A DNA stretch of 64,000 nt from Dehalococcoidia bacterium (GTDB lineage: Bacteria > Chloroflexota > Dehalococcoidia > Lucifugimonadales > UBA826). Of this stretch, positions 55,462-64,000 are shown piece after piece. The stretch lies in assembly GCA_029936675.1 (NCBI GenBank), contig JAPYSB010000005.1, forward strand, positions 76,104-140,103, in the 5' to 3' direction. The notes beneath the pieces were generated by a model. That model was not told the origin of the DNA. It did no database searches and was given only the letters and a program-made list of their open reading frames with translations. A program made the position numbers and the translations under genes. Numbering within the stretch: the stretch's first letter is position 1; each line of letters begins with the position of its first letter.

Positions 55462-57219
55462 ATGGCAGAGGCAAATTTCAAACCTATAAAAAAAACTTCA
55501 GTGGAAAAAATGGAGGTTAAGCCTAATCTCGATCTTGAAGAATCGTATAAAGATTTTGATTGGGAATCCCTTTATAAGCAGTTGGACTGGTTGCCCGGAG
55601 GAGGGTTGAATAAAGCTCATGAAGCTATTGATCGACATGCTAATGGTGATAAACGAGACAAAATAGCTATGATTTGGGAAGGCAAAAACGGGGAGCGTGA
55701 AGATTACACGTTCGGTGATATGCAGCGCCTGACTAATAAATTTGCAAATATACTGCAAAGTCTTGGAATTCAAAAAGGTGACAGGGTATTTATATTTATG
55801 GATAGGCTTCCTGAGCTTTATATAGCCTTTTTTGGGGCTCTGAAGGCAGGTGCTGTTGTAGGACCTCTTTTTTCCGCTTTTGGCCCGGAACCAGTTAGAG
55901 ACAGGATGCAAGATAGTGGGGCTAAAGTGTTAGTCACCCAACCGGACTTGAGAAGAAAAATTGCTGAAATCATTCCTGAATTATTTGATCTCCAACACAT
56001 ATTGATAGTAAATAAAGATTCTAGGGATCCTGCTCCTATTGATCCACAGGATCTTTCTTATCATGAAGAAATGGATAAGGCATCTGAAGATTTCACCACA
56101 GTAGTTACAGGCCAATACGATTATTCGATAATGCATTACACCTCCGGAACTACGGGTAAACCGAAAGGTGCAGTGCATAGGCATCAAGCTGTAGTGCAGC
56201 AAATGGCCACCGGTCGATGGGCATTGGATCTGCATGACGATGACATTTATTGGTGCACAGCAGACCCGGGATGGGTGACCGGAACTTCATATGGGATGCT
56301 GGCGCCTTGGACGAATGGTGTAACTCAGTTGATTTACGAAGGAGGATTCAGCGCCAGTAGATGGTACGAACAGATACAAAAGCATAAAGTCACAGTTTGG
56401 TATACGGCCCCAACTGCCATTCGAATGCTTATGAAGGCGGGAGAAGAAGTTCCGACAAGGTTTGACCTCTCTTCTTTAAGATATATGTGCAGTGTCGGTG
56501 AACCGTTAAACCCTGAGGCGGTTGTGTGGGGTGATGACGTTTTCGGAATGCCTTTCCATGACAACTGGTGGCAAACAGAGACTGGGGCAATTATGTGTGC
56601 CAATTATCCAAGTATGGAAGTGAGGCCTGGATCTATGGGTAAACCTATACCTGGCGTTCAACTTGCCATAGTAGATGAAGATTTCAACGAGGTGCCAGAT
56701 GGAGAAGACGGGAATTTGGTCGTTAAACCCGGATGGCCGTCAATGTTTCATGGATATTGGAACAATGCTGAAATGTATAACTCCAGATTTAGAAAAGGGT
56801 GGTACATAACCGGCGACACCGCTAGGAAGGATTCTGACGGATATTTTTGGTTTGTTGGAAGGGCTGATGATGTAATAAATACAGCCGGCCATCTCGTGGG
56901 ACCTTTTGAAGTTGAAAGCGCTTTGATTGAACATCCAGCAGTGGCTGAGGCCGGTGTAATTGGGAAACCAGACGAAATTGCTATGGAGATAGTTAAGGCA
57001 TTTGTATCTCTTAAAGATGGGTATGAAGAATCCACCAAACTTAGAAATGAGATCATGCGGTTCGCCAGAGAGAAACTATCAACCGCAATAGCTCCTCGGG
57101 AAATAGATTTCATACCGTCACTGCCAAAAACTAGGAGCGGAAAGATCATGCGTCGACTTTTAAAGGCTCGCGAGCTGGGACTACCAGAAGGAGATACCTC
57201 AACCTTAGAAGATGATTAA
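55462..57219 (+). CDS. acetyl-CoA synthetase-like acyl-CoA ligase (AMP-forming)
   Basis: [102 protein letters not shown]. Confidence 0.9.
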   Translation: MAEANFKPIKKTSVEKMEVKPNLDLEESYKDFDWESLYKQLDWLPGGGLNKAHEAIDRHANGDKRDKIAMIWEGKNGEREDYTFGDMQRLTNKFANILQSLGIQKGDRVFIFMDRLPELYIAFFGALKAGAVVGPLFSAFGPEPVRDRMQDSGAKVLVTQPDLRRKIAEIIPELFDLQHILIVNKDSRDPAPIDPQDLSYHEEMDKASEDFTTVVTGQYDYSIMHYTSGTTGKPKGAVHRHQAVVQQMATGRWALDLHDDDIYWCTADPGWVTGTSYGMLAPWTNGVTQLIYEGGFSASRWYEQIQKHKVTVWYTAPTAIRMLMKAGEEVPTRFDLSSLRYMCSVGEPLNPEAVVWGDDVFGMPFHDNWWQTETGAIMCANYPSMEVRPGSMGKPIPGVQLAIVDEDFNEVPDGEDGNLVVKPGWPSMFHGYWNNAEMYNSRFRKGWYITGDTARKDSDGYFWFVGRADDVINTAGHLVGPFEVESALIEHPAVAEAGVIGKPDEIAMEIVKAFVSLKDGYEESTKLRNEIMRFAREKLSTAIAPREIDFIPSLPKTRSGKIMRRLLKARELGLPEGDTSTLEDD

Positions 57220-57259
57220 TTTTATATCGACTGGTTAATTTAATTGGGAGTGTTGGATT

Positions 57260-58585
57260 TTGGATCTAGAAAGAATTAAATCTTTGGTTTGCGACGAAAT
57301 TGAAAGAAATGGGGATAAATTAATTTCCATTGCCAAAGAGATACTGAAAAACCCTGAGCCAGGATTTAAGGAATTTAAGACTGCAGAAATCGTTTCTCGG
57401 GAATTTGAAGCTTTTCAGATGCCCCATGAAAAAGGTTTAGCAATTACAGGCCTTAAATCTTCCTTGGATACTGGGACCCCTGGCCCAAACATAGCTGTCA
57501 TTGGTGAATTAGATTCACTTAAAGTACTGGGGCATCCATATGAGGATAAAGAAACTACAGCCGCGCACGCCTGCGGGCATCATTGTCAGATAGCCATGAT
57601 GTTGGGTGTCGCTGTCGGATTGAAGGCAGCTGGGGTGTTAGATGAATTGGCGGGGAAAATCACCTTTATGGCGGTGCCAGCCGAGGAGTATATTGAAGTC
57701 GAATATAGGGATGGCTTGAGGAGAAGTGGCGAAATAGAATTTTTGGGTGGTAAACCGGAATTTGTAAGACTCGGACATTTTGATGATGTTGATATGGCGA
57801 TGATGACTCATACCTCGGTGCCATCAAATAATTGCAAAATATCGTTTGGTGGAACTAACAATGGATTGGTTGCAAAATCGATCAAATTTTCAGGAGTTGC
57901 TTCTCATGCCGGAGGAGCACCTCATATGGGAGTCAATGCTCTAAATGCTGCTATGGTGGCTATGTCTGCTATACATGCCCAAAGGGAAACTTATAGGGAT
58001 CAAGATACGATAAGAATACATCCGATTATCACAAAAGGGGGAGTGGCTGTGAGTTCAGTGCCAGCCGATGTTCGGATGGAAACCTACGTTAGGGGCTCAT
58101 CAATAGAGGCGTTTTTATCTGCATCCGAAAAAGTTGATAGGGCTTTAAGGGCAGGTGCGATGGCTGTGGGAGGATCAGTGGACATTACAACTCTACCGGG
58201 ATACCTTCCTATTCAAAGTAACGAGACTTTTTTAGATCTTTATCAAGGGAATGCGGCTGAATTAGTTGGTTTTGAAAACCTAGGCCGACTTACCCATCGG
58301 ACTGGTTCAACTGACATGGGTGATATTTCTCAGCTAATGCCAGTGATACATCCATACGTTGAAGCCGCATCTGGTAACGGGCATGGTATTGACTACGTGA
58401 TAGAGGATTATCAGTTGGCAGTTCTTACTGGGGCAAAGGCAATGGCAATGACCGTTGTAGATCTATTGACCGAAGGGGCTTCTAATGCGTCTAAAATAGT
58501 GTCTGGGAATGAGCCTCCACTCACCAAATTTTCATACCTTTCCCTTTTGCGAAGCATGACTAAAGAAGAAAGTTTTAAAGAATAA
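57260..58585 (+). CDS. M20-family amidohydrolase
   Basis: LKNPEPGFKEFKTAEIVSREFEAF; IGELDSLKVLGHPYEDKETTAAHACGHHCQIAMMLGVAVGL; FSGVASHAGGAPHMGVNALNAAM. TTG start. Confidence 0.9.
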   Translation: MDLERIKSLVCDEIERNGDKLISIAKEILKNPEPGFKEFKTAEIVSREFEAFQMPHEKGLAITGLKSSLDTGTPGPNIAVIGELDSLKVLGHPYEDKETTAAHACGHHCQIAMMLGVAVGLKAAGVLDELAGKITFMAVPAEEYIEVEYRDGLRRSGEIEFLGGKPEFVRLGHFDDVDMAMMTHTSVPSNNCKISFGGTNNGLVAKSIKFSGVASHAGGAPHMGVNALNAAMVAMSAIHAQRETYRDQDTIRIHPIITKGGVAVSSVPADVRMETYVRGSSIEAFLSASEKVDRALRAGAMAVGGSVDITTLPGYLPIQSNETFLDLYQGNAAELVGFENLGRLTHRTGSTDMGDISQLMPVIHPYVEAASGNGHGIDYVIEDYQLAVLTGAKAMAMTVVDLLTEGASNASKIVSGNEPPLTKFSYLSLLRSMTKEESFKE

Positions 58586-58607
58586 TTGTGTATTAGAGAA
58601 AATAAAA

Positions 58608-59942
58608 ATGGATTCTAATTCCCTTAAATCGAAGTGTTGGAAGATTATTGATAGTCGTGCTGACTGGTTGGTAAATATATCGAAACATATCCTTCTAAAT
58701 CCTGAACCAGGCTTCCATGAGTTTGAAACATCCAAATTTGTGAGCCAAAAACTGCAGGAACTTGGCCTGCCGCACCAAAAAGGAATTGCACTGACGGGAA
58801 TAAAGGGAATTATAGATGGTGGATTGCCTGGACCAACTATTGCCATAATCGGAGAATTGGATTCTTTGAGGGTTGCAGGGCATTCACATGCTAATCCGGA
58901 AACCGACGCTGCCCATGCATGTGGCCATCATTGCCAAATTGGGATGATGCTGGGGGTTGTTGCTGCTTTCCAGGAAATTGCCAAGAATTCAAAAATCCCG
59001 GGTAAGTTGGCATTTATGGCTCTTCCTGCAGAGGAGTTTATTGATGTTGAGTATAGATATGGTCTCCATAAGGAAGGTCAAATTGAATTCATGTCTGGGA
59101 AACAAGAATTTTTGAATATGGGAGCATTTGACGATGTGGATATGGCTGTCATGGCACACACCTCCAAAATTGAAGAAGGAAAATTTTCAATTGGAGGCAC
59201 AAGTAATGGTCATGTGGTGAAATACGTGCGATTTATAGGTAAGGCTTCTCACGCCGGAGGCTCACCTCATGAGGGTATTAATGCCCTACAGGCTTCAATC
59301 GTTTCATTAAACGCTTTAAATACCCAAAGGGAGACCCTGAAAAATGAGGACACCATAAGGCTTCACGGTATTATGACCAAAGGGGGCGTTTCCGTTAGTT
59401 CAATACCTGCTGAAGTTAAATATGAAGGGAGAGTAAGAGGTGGCACAACTGAAGCAATTGCAGATGCTAATTTGAAAATGGACAGGTGTTTGAGAGCGGG
59501 TGCACTTGCCATAGGCTGTGAGCTGGAAATAATCACATTACCAGGATATATGCCAATCAAAAATAATCCTCAGATGTCCGGTATTTTTATTGGCAACGCT
59601 GCCTCTTTGGTAGGGGATAATCATGTGATCCAGAAATCCCCGACTCACAATTCCGGTGGCAGTACTGATATGGGCGATCTCAGTCAAATCATGCCTGTAA
59701 TTCATCCATACACAGGAGTCGCTACGGGCACTGGCCACGGGGATGACTATTTAGTGCAAGATTACACTCAAGGTGTGGTAAATCCAGCGAAGGCGCTCGT
59801 TGGAACGATAGTTGATTTGCTTTGCCGTGAAGACAATCCAGCAAATAAGATATTGAGTGAATTTCTGCCCGATTACTCAATCAAGTCATACCTCAAACTT
59901 CAAAGGTCGAGACTAACTGAAGAAATCTATAAACCTAAATAA
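58608..59942 (+). CDS. M20-family amidohydrolase (tandem paralogue)
   Basis: LLNPEPGFHEFETSKFVSQKL; IGELDSLRVAGHSHANPETDAAHACGHHCQIGMMLGVVAAF; GKASHAGGSPHEGINALQAS. Confidence 0.9.
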   Translation: MDSNSLKSKCWKIIDSRADWLVNISKHILLNPEPGFHEFETSKFVSQKLQELGLPHQKGIALTGIKGIIDGGLPGPTIAIIGELDSLRVAGHSHANPETDAAHACGHHCQIGMMLGVVAAFQEIAKNSKIPGKLAFMALPAEEFIDVEYRYGLHKEGQIEFMSGKQEFLNMGAFDDVDMAVMAHTSKIEEGKFSIGGTSNGHVVKYVRFIGKASHAGGSPHEGINALQASIVSLNALNTQRETLKNEDTIRLHGIMTKGGVSVSSIPAEVKYEGRVRGGTTEAIADANLKMDRCLRAGALAIGCELEIITLPGYMPIKNNPQMSGIFIGNAASLVGDNHVIQKSPTHNSGGSTDMGDLSQIMPVIHPYTGVATGTGHGDDYLVQDYTQGVVNPAKALVGTIVDLLCREDNPANKILSEFLPDYSIKSYLKLQRSRLTEEIYKPK

Positions 59943-59946
59943 GGTT

Positions 59947-62556
59947 CTACCGCAAAAAATCTGATATTTGGCCAGAATATTTTGAAAGCCAAGCTTGGTT
60001 TAATCGTATTCGTTCCTTAGCCTGTCTTATAGTCCTCTCCGCCGCTGGAGTTGGATTCTCTGCAAAGAAGAGTTCGACTTCTTTCAATCTTTCTCTGGTT
60101 GTAAACCCGGAAACTATTGATACAAGGCGCATCAATGCAAATCCTCCGTCACCGTATCTCCGGTCAATTTCTTTCCAATTGTTCCGTATAAAATCCCAGG
60201 CCAGTGATCTTCCTAATACTGAGCCTGCTACTGTCACAATTACTCTTATGGAGTCTTGTACACGGATATCTTCGCTAAGTGATTTTTTCAAAGTTTCCTG
60301 CAACAAATCTTTATCCTTAAAATTAGATAAGGCTGAATGGAGCCTAACTTTCTCTTCCTGAAGATCCGAGGCTTTTTCCAAAGCCCACATCTTATCGTAA
60401 ACTACCTTATCGCCTTCTTGGGCCGCCAAGTTGAAAACAACTGTTCGTATGTCAGGGTGTATGACTTGCCGTTCAGATACATGATTGTCATATTTGATGC
60501 GAGCTTCTTCAAGGACGGATTTATCACCATAGTGTCCAGAATTCCCAAGAGATGTGCTTCTTAAAAGTGCGTCTAAATGGCCATCACCTAATCGTTTTTC
60601 CCATCCCATCTTTTCGCTTATGGCCGAGAATATGTTCCTACAGAAAATTTGATATTCAGCGTGGCAACCTAATTCGGAAATTAGGTTTTCAATACCCCTA
60701 AGCCCAGTTGCAAGGTCAGAAAGTACGGAAGCATCAGACTCATTAGAATACCCCGTGGCAAGATTAAGGAAATTCTCCACTGGTGTATACCCCGCCCTGA
60801 CAAGAGCGTAATAATCTCCTTGCACCCCTAGTCTATCTCTAGGACTGAGTTCACCGGCTGTGATTGCGTTTTTTAAATTTCCCAGATCCGATTCCGTGTA
60901 TTTAGTTCGATAAAACCCTGTTTGGTTTGGGTTTAATTTAATCCATGAGACATTGCCTTTTTCATTGGTCTCCAATTGTATTTTTAGATCACTCGATTCC
61001 ATCAACAGAGTTTGAAGGTTATCTTCAAGGTTGCTGCCGATCTTTATTGGGACAAACCAAGATGTATTTTCTTTGTCGCCCAGCTTGCCTTCTATGTGGT
61101 CATATAAAAATCTTGTTTGGGAAAGATTTATGTTATTGGAATCCTGGGCCCTGTCGGCTGAAATCATAGGAAATCCTGTTTGTTTAACCCAGGAATCCAT
61201 CACCTTGCCAACTGGTTTACCAGAAGAAACTTCGAGGGCGCTCCACAAATCTTGAGTTTCTGCGTTTCCGTAGGAATTGTCTGTTAAGTAGGCTCGTATA
61301 CCTTTTTGGAAATCTGAAGCTCCTATGAAGTCCTCCAGCATCCGTAAAATCGAGCCCCCTTTGCTATAACTGATCGCATCAAACAACTGGCCAATTTCTG
61401 CCGGATTATTTACTTCTTGTTCTATCGGATGTGAATTTGAGAGACCATCCAGAGAAAAAGCTGAGGCGGTGTCTGCAGTTAAAAACTGCGTCCACATATC
61501 CCATTCAGGATGGATAGCGTCTACTGCTTTATCTCCCATCCATGAAGCGAAGCTCTCATTGAGCCACAAATCATTCCACCACCTCATCGTTACCAAGTCA
61601 CCAAACCACATATGGGCCATTTCATGGGAAATTATTGCAGCCACTATCTGCCTCGTCCCCGCTGAACTATTATCAGGGTCGACTAATAGGGCTACCTCTC
61701 GATATGTGATGGCTCCCCAATTCTCCATGGCACCGGCTGCAAAGTCGGGAATAGCCAGATGATCTAATTTAGGCAGAGGAAACGGAATGCCAAAATAGTC
61801 ATTGTAATAATTAAGCAATTCCACAGAGGTCTGCAATGCAAACCGCCCCTGTTCCTCTTTTCCGGATGTGGTCCAAACTCGCATTAATGTTCCGCTATCG
61901 GTCGATTGTTCAATGCATCCTAATTCTCCAATAATGAAAGCAAGTAAATAAGTGGACATAACCGGGGTGGTATCAAAAACTATGGTTTTTCGATCATCTC
62001 TTCCTGGGGATTCGGAAGCAATAGGCATATTTGAAACAGCCTTCATTTCCCCTGGTATGACTAGTGAGACGTCAAAAGTCGCTTTTGTAGAGGGTTCGTC
62101 CCAACATGGAAAAGCTCTCCTCGCGTCGGTGGATTCGAATTGAGTGGCTGCCAAATATTTTTCATTTCCATTAATATCAGTGTATTGGCTTCTGTAAAAA
62201 CCAAGCAATCTATCGTTGAGCTCACCAACAAATGAAATATGTAACTGTAAGTTGGATTCGCCTTTTTTGATTGTGTCGTCGAGAGTGATGGTGAGTGTTT
62301 CATGATTCGGATCGGTGGAAATATTGGACACTTCTAAATTGTGGCCTTGAGAAATTGCTGATACAGCAGTGATTTCAAGTTCGGCCGAGTTAAGCGTTAC
62401 CGAATCTGTGTTTTCATTAACGCTAGCTTTGATAATGACTTTCCCATTGAAAGTGAAAGTTTCAAAGTTAGGTTCTAGTTCAATTTGATAGTTGTCTGGG
62501 GTGACGCTTTGGGGGAGTACTAATCTGTTTTCTGTTGTCATATTGGTTGAGTGCAA
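59947..62556 (-). CDS. M1-family aminopeptidase
   Basis: FAAGAMENWGAITYREVALL; IISHEMAHMWFGDLVTMRWWNDLWLNESFASWM (HExxH...E); QFESTDARRAFPCWDEP. Confidence 0.95.
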   Translation of the reverse strand: MHSTNMTTENRLVLPQSVTPDNYQIELEPNFETFTFNGKVIIKASVNENTDSVTLNSAELEITAVSAISQGHNLEVSNISTDPNHETLTITLDDTIKKGESNLQLHISFVGELNDRLLGFYRSQYTDINGNEKYLAATQFESTDARRAFPCWDEPSTKATFDVSLVIPGEMKAVSNMPIASESPGRDDRKTIVFDTTPVMSTYLLAFIIGELGCIEQSTDSGTLMRVWTTSGKEEQGRFALQTSVELLNYYNDYFGIPFPLPKLDHLAIPDFAAGAMENWGAITYREVALLVDPDNSSAGTRQIVAAIISHEMAHMWFGDLVTMRWWNDLWLNESFASWMGDKAVDAIHPEWDMWTQFLTADTASAFSLDGLSNSHPIEQEVNNPAEIGQLFDAISYSKGGSILRMLEDFIGASDFQKGIRAYLTDNSYGNAETQDLWSALEVSSGKPVGKVMDSWVKQTGFPMISADRAQDSNNINLSQTRFLYDHIEGKLGDKENTSWFVPIKIGSNLEDNLQTLLMESSDLKIQLETNEKGNVSWIKLNPNQTGFYRTKYTESDLGNLKNAITAGELSPRDRLGVQGDYYALVRAGYTPVENFLNLATGYSNESDASVLSDLATGLRGIENLISELGCHAEYQIFCRNIFSAISEKMGWEKRLGDGHLDALLRSTSLGNSGHYGDKSVLEEARIKYDNHVSERQVIHPDIRTVVFNLAAQEGDKVVYDKMWALEKASDLQEEKVRLHSALSNFKDKDLLQETLKKSLSEDIRVQDSIRVIVTVAGSVLGRSLAWDFIRNNWKEIDRRYGDGGFALMRLVSIVSGFTTRERLKEVELFFAENPTPAAERTIRQAKERIRLNQAWLSKYSGQISDFLR

Positions 62557-62577
62557 ATGCCTTTACTTAATGTTTCC

Positions 62578-63381
62578 TTAGGCCCCGATCCAATTTGGTT
62601 TTCTTTTTTCTGAAAAAGCCAATGGCCCTTCCCTTTGATCAGCTGATCCGAGGTAATTATTTTCCTCCGAATATTTTCTTTGCAGTGCATTATCAAGAGG
62701 CCAGCCAAGGCCTTCATAAGCCATTTGTTTAGAAGCTCGGACAGAAAGGGGAGCCGCCTCTAAAATCTCATTTGCCCATTTTTCCGCTGTGGGGACAACT
62801 TCAGCTAAAGGTACTATTTCGTTCACTAACCCTAATTCGTAGGCTTCTTGTGCACTAATTCGCCTTGCGGTTAGCATCATGCCCATTGCTCTTTTCAACG
62901 GTACATGCCTTGGTAATCGATGGACTCCTCCTGCGCCTGCAATTAACCCAACTCGCGGTTCCGGGAGTCCAACTTCTGCATGGTCGGCAATGATTATTAT
63001 GTCGCAGGCCATAGCAAGTTCAAGGCCGCCTCCTAAAGCGTACCCATTGACTGCAGCTATTATTGGTTTCCAGCATTTGAAGTCTGTGTCTGTAGTTATT
63101 CCTCCGAATGCCGCTCTTATACGGGCTCCTGTTGTGGCTTCTTTTTCTCGTTCTCCCCAGTTTTCCGCTGTGTATCTAAGATCATTACCAGCACAAAAAG
63201 CTCTTTCACCGGTTCCAGTAACTATTGCTACCCAAGCATCAGGATCATTTTCAAAAGTCATAAAGGCGGTTTTCATCTCTAGATTAGCGGGAGGATGAAG
63301 CGCATTCAGCCTTTCTGGCCGATTTATTGTTATATAGACTATCTTGTCCTTTTTTTCGTAATTTATGAATTCGTACTCCAT
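62578..63381 (-). CDS. enoyl-CoA hydratase/isomerase family protein
   Basis: VYITINRPERLNALHP; VTGTGERAFCAGNDLRYT; AAVNGYALGGGLELAMACDIIII. Confidence 0.94.
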   Translation of the reverse strand: MEYEFINYEKKDKIVYITINRPERLNALHPPANLEMKTAFMTFENDPDAWVAIVTGTGERAFCAGNDLRYTAENWGEREKEATTGARIRAAFGGITTDTDFKCWKPIIAAVNGYALGGGLELAMACDIIIIADHAEVGLPEPRVGLIAGAGGVHRLPRHVPLKRAMGMMLTARRISAQEAYELGLVNEIVPLAEVVPTAEKWANEILEAAPLSVRASKQMAYEGLGWPLDNALQRKYSEENNYLGSADQREGPLAFSEKRKPNWIGA

Positions 63382-63410
63382 GGTCTATCTCCTCTTCAAT
63401 TTTTAATTAG

Positions 63411-64000
63411 TTATTTGAAAGGATTTCCCCAACTATCTTGATAGGTAATTTGGTTTACGGATTCCCTTTTGGTGGGACCGTAGTTTACTTTTTCATCCAA
63501 ATAACCCACAGGTAACAAAGCAGCAGTTTCAGTATTATCTGGGATGTTTAGCAGTTCCTTCACTTCCTTTTCGTACCTTTTGTGTAATGTAGTTATGACG
63601 CTCCCTAGTCCAAATTCCATGCAACCCAGCAAAAAATTTTGCACAGCAGGATAGATTGACGCCCCCCTCCCCATGTGGGAATCGCTCCCATCATGGTTGA
63701 GGCAGGCCATTACCCAAACTGGAGCCTTAGCAATATTTTCAGCCAAGTATGAGGCAGAGGTCATAACTTTTTGTTCTAGATTCCTTTCTCCTTTCGAGCC
63801 GGTTCCATAAGCTTGATTCCATGATTGGAGATATAGTTTTCCAATTTCGTTTTTCACGTCTTGATTCTTAATCACCAAAAATCTCCATGGTTGGCTATTG
63901 CCCCCACTGGGCGCTTTAGTGGCGATTTCTATCAACCTATAGATTATTTCGTTTGAGATGTCTTGGTCTTTGAAATATCTTATGGCTCGCTGACTGTAAA
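63411..64000 (-). CDS. nitroreductase family protein, 5' end truncated by window edge
   Basis: In-frame sequence continues upstream of the track's ATG to the window end: YSQRAIRYFKDQDISNEIIYRLIEIATKAPSGGNSQPWRFLVIKNQ. Confidence 0.88.
   Translation of the reverse strand, partial: YSQRAIRYFKDQDISNEIIYRLIEIATKAPSGGNSQPWRFLVIKNQDVKNEIGKLYLQSWNQAYGTGSKGERNLEQKVMTSASYLAENIAKAPVWVMACLNHDGSDSHMGRGASIYPAVQNFLLGCMEFGLGSVITTLHKRYEKEVKELLNIPDNTETAALLPVGYLDEKVNYGPTKRESVNQITYQDSWGNPFK

Noticed and set aside
63411-63935. Track start of the nitroreductase at 63935
   Set aside because: Coding similarity clearly continues upstream (SQRAIRYFKDQDISNEIIYRLIEIATKAPSGGN), so the true start is beyond the window.
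1-64000. CRISPR array, rRNA, transposase, prophage or toxin-antitoxin module
   Set aside because: No regularly spaced repeats, rRNA signatures or recognisable mobile/phage proteins were seen by reading; a CRISPR/IS search would settle it.

Overview
A gene-dense 64 kb bacterial chromosomal window. It carries about 50 protein genes, one tmRNA, two tRNAs, several decayed genes, and no rRNA, CRISPR or recognisable transposase/integrase. Many genes belong to catabolic paralogue families: acyl-CoA dehydrogenase, enoyl-CoA hydratases, CaiB/BaiF CoA-transferases, luciferase-like flavin monooxygenases, a COG4948-type enolase, M20 hydrolases and SDRs. This mix, together with the housekeeping genes, suggests a marine Chloroflexota of the SAR202 type (inference, no search run). 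Housekeeping block: lspA, rluD-like, gltX, yqeY-like, purQ, purL, dtd, nadC, nadA, miaB, moaE, and a moaD missing from the ORF track that apparently starts at CTG. Most interesting locus (about 7.2-9.9 kb): a coenzyme-B12-binding protein that keeps the CarH photoreceptor signature (W-H-x8-E-H, then E-x-H-x-x-G) but has no N-terminal MerR domain and instead a C-terminal XRE/Cro-CI helix-turn-helix. It overlaps the end of a TIGR01777 SDR-SRPBCC fusion gene and is followed by a frameshifted membrane-protein remnant. I propose it as an unusual B12/light-dependent regulator. Other points of interest: a flavin-dependent halogenase-like enzyme with a PqqD-like C-terminus, an AroQ-fold protein that has lost catalytic residues, a VWA-like/TM/degenerate-FHA protein, an EamA transporter split into two ORFs between purQ and purL, an alkyltransferase-like (Cys to Trp) protein, and a cluster of gene remnants around 9.7-13 kb.
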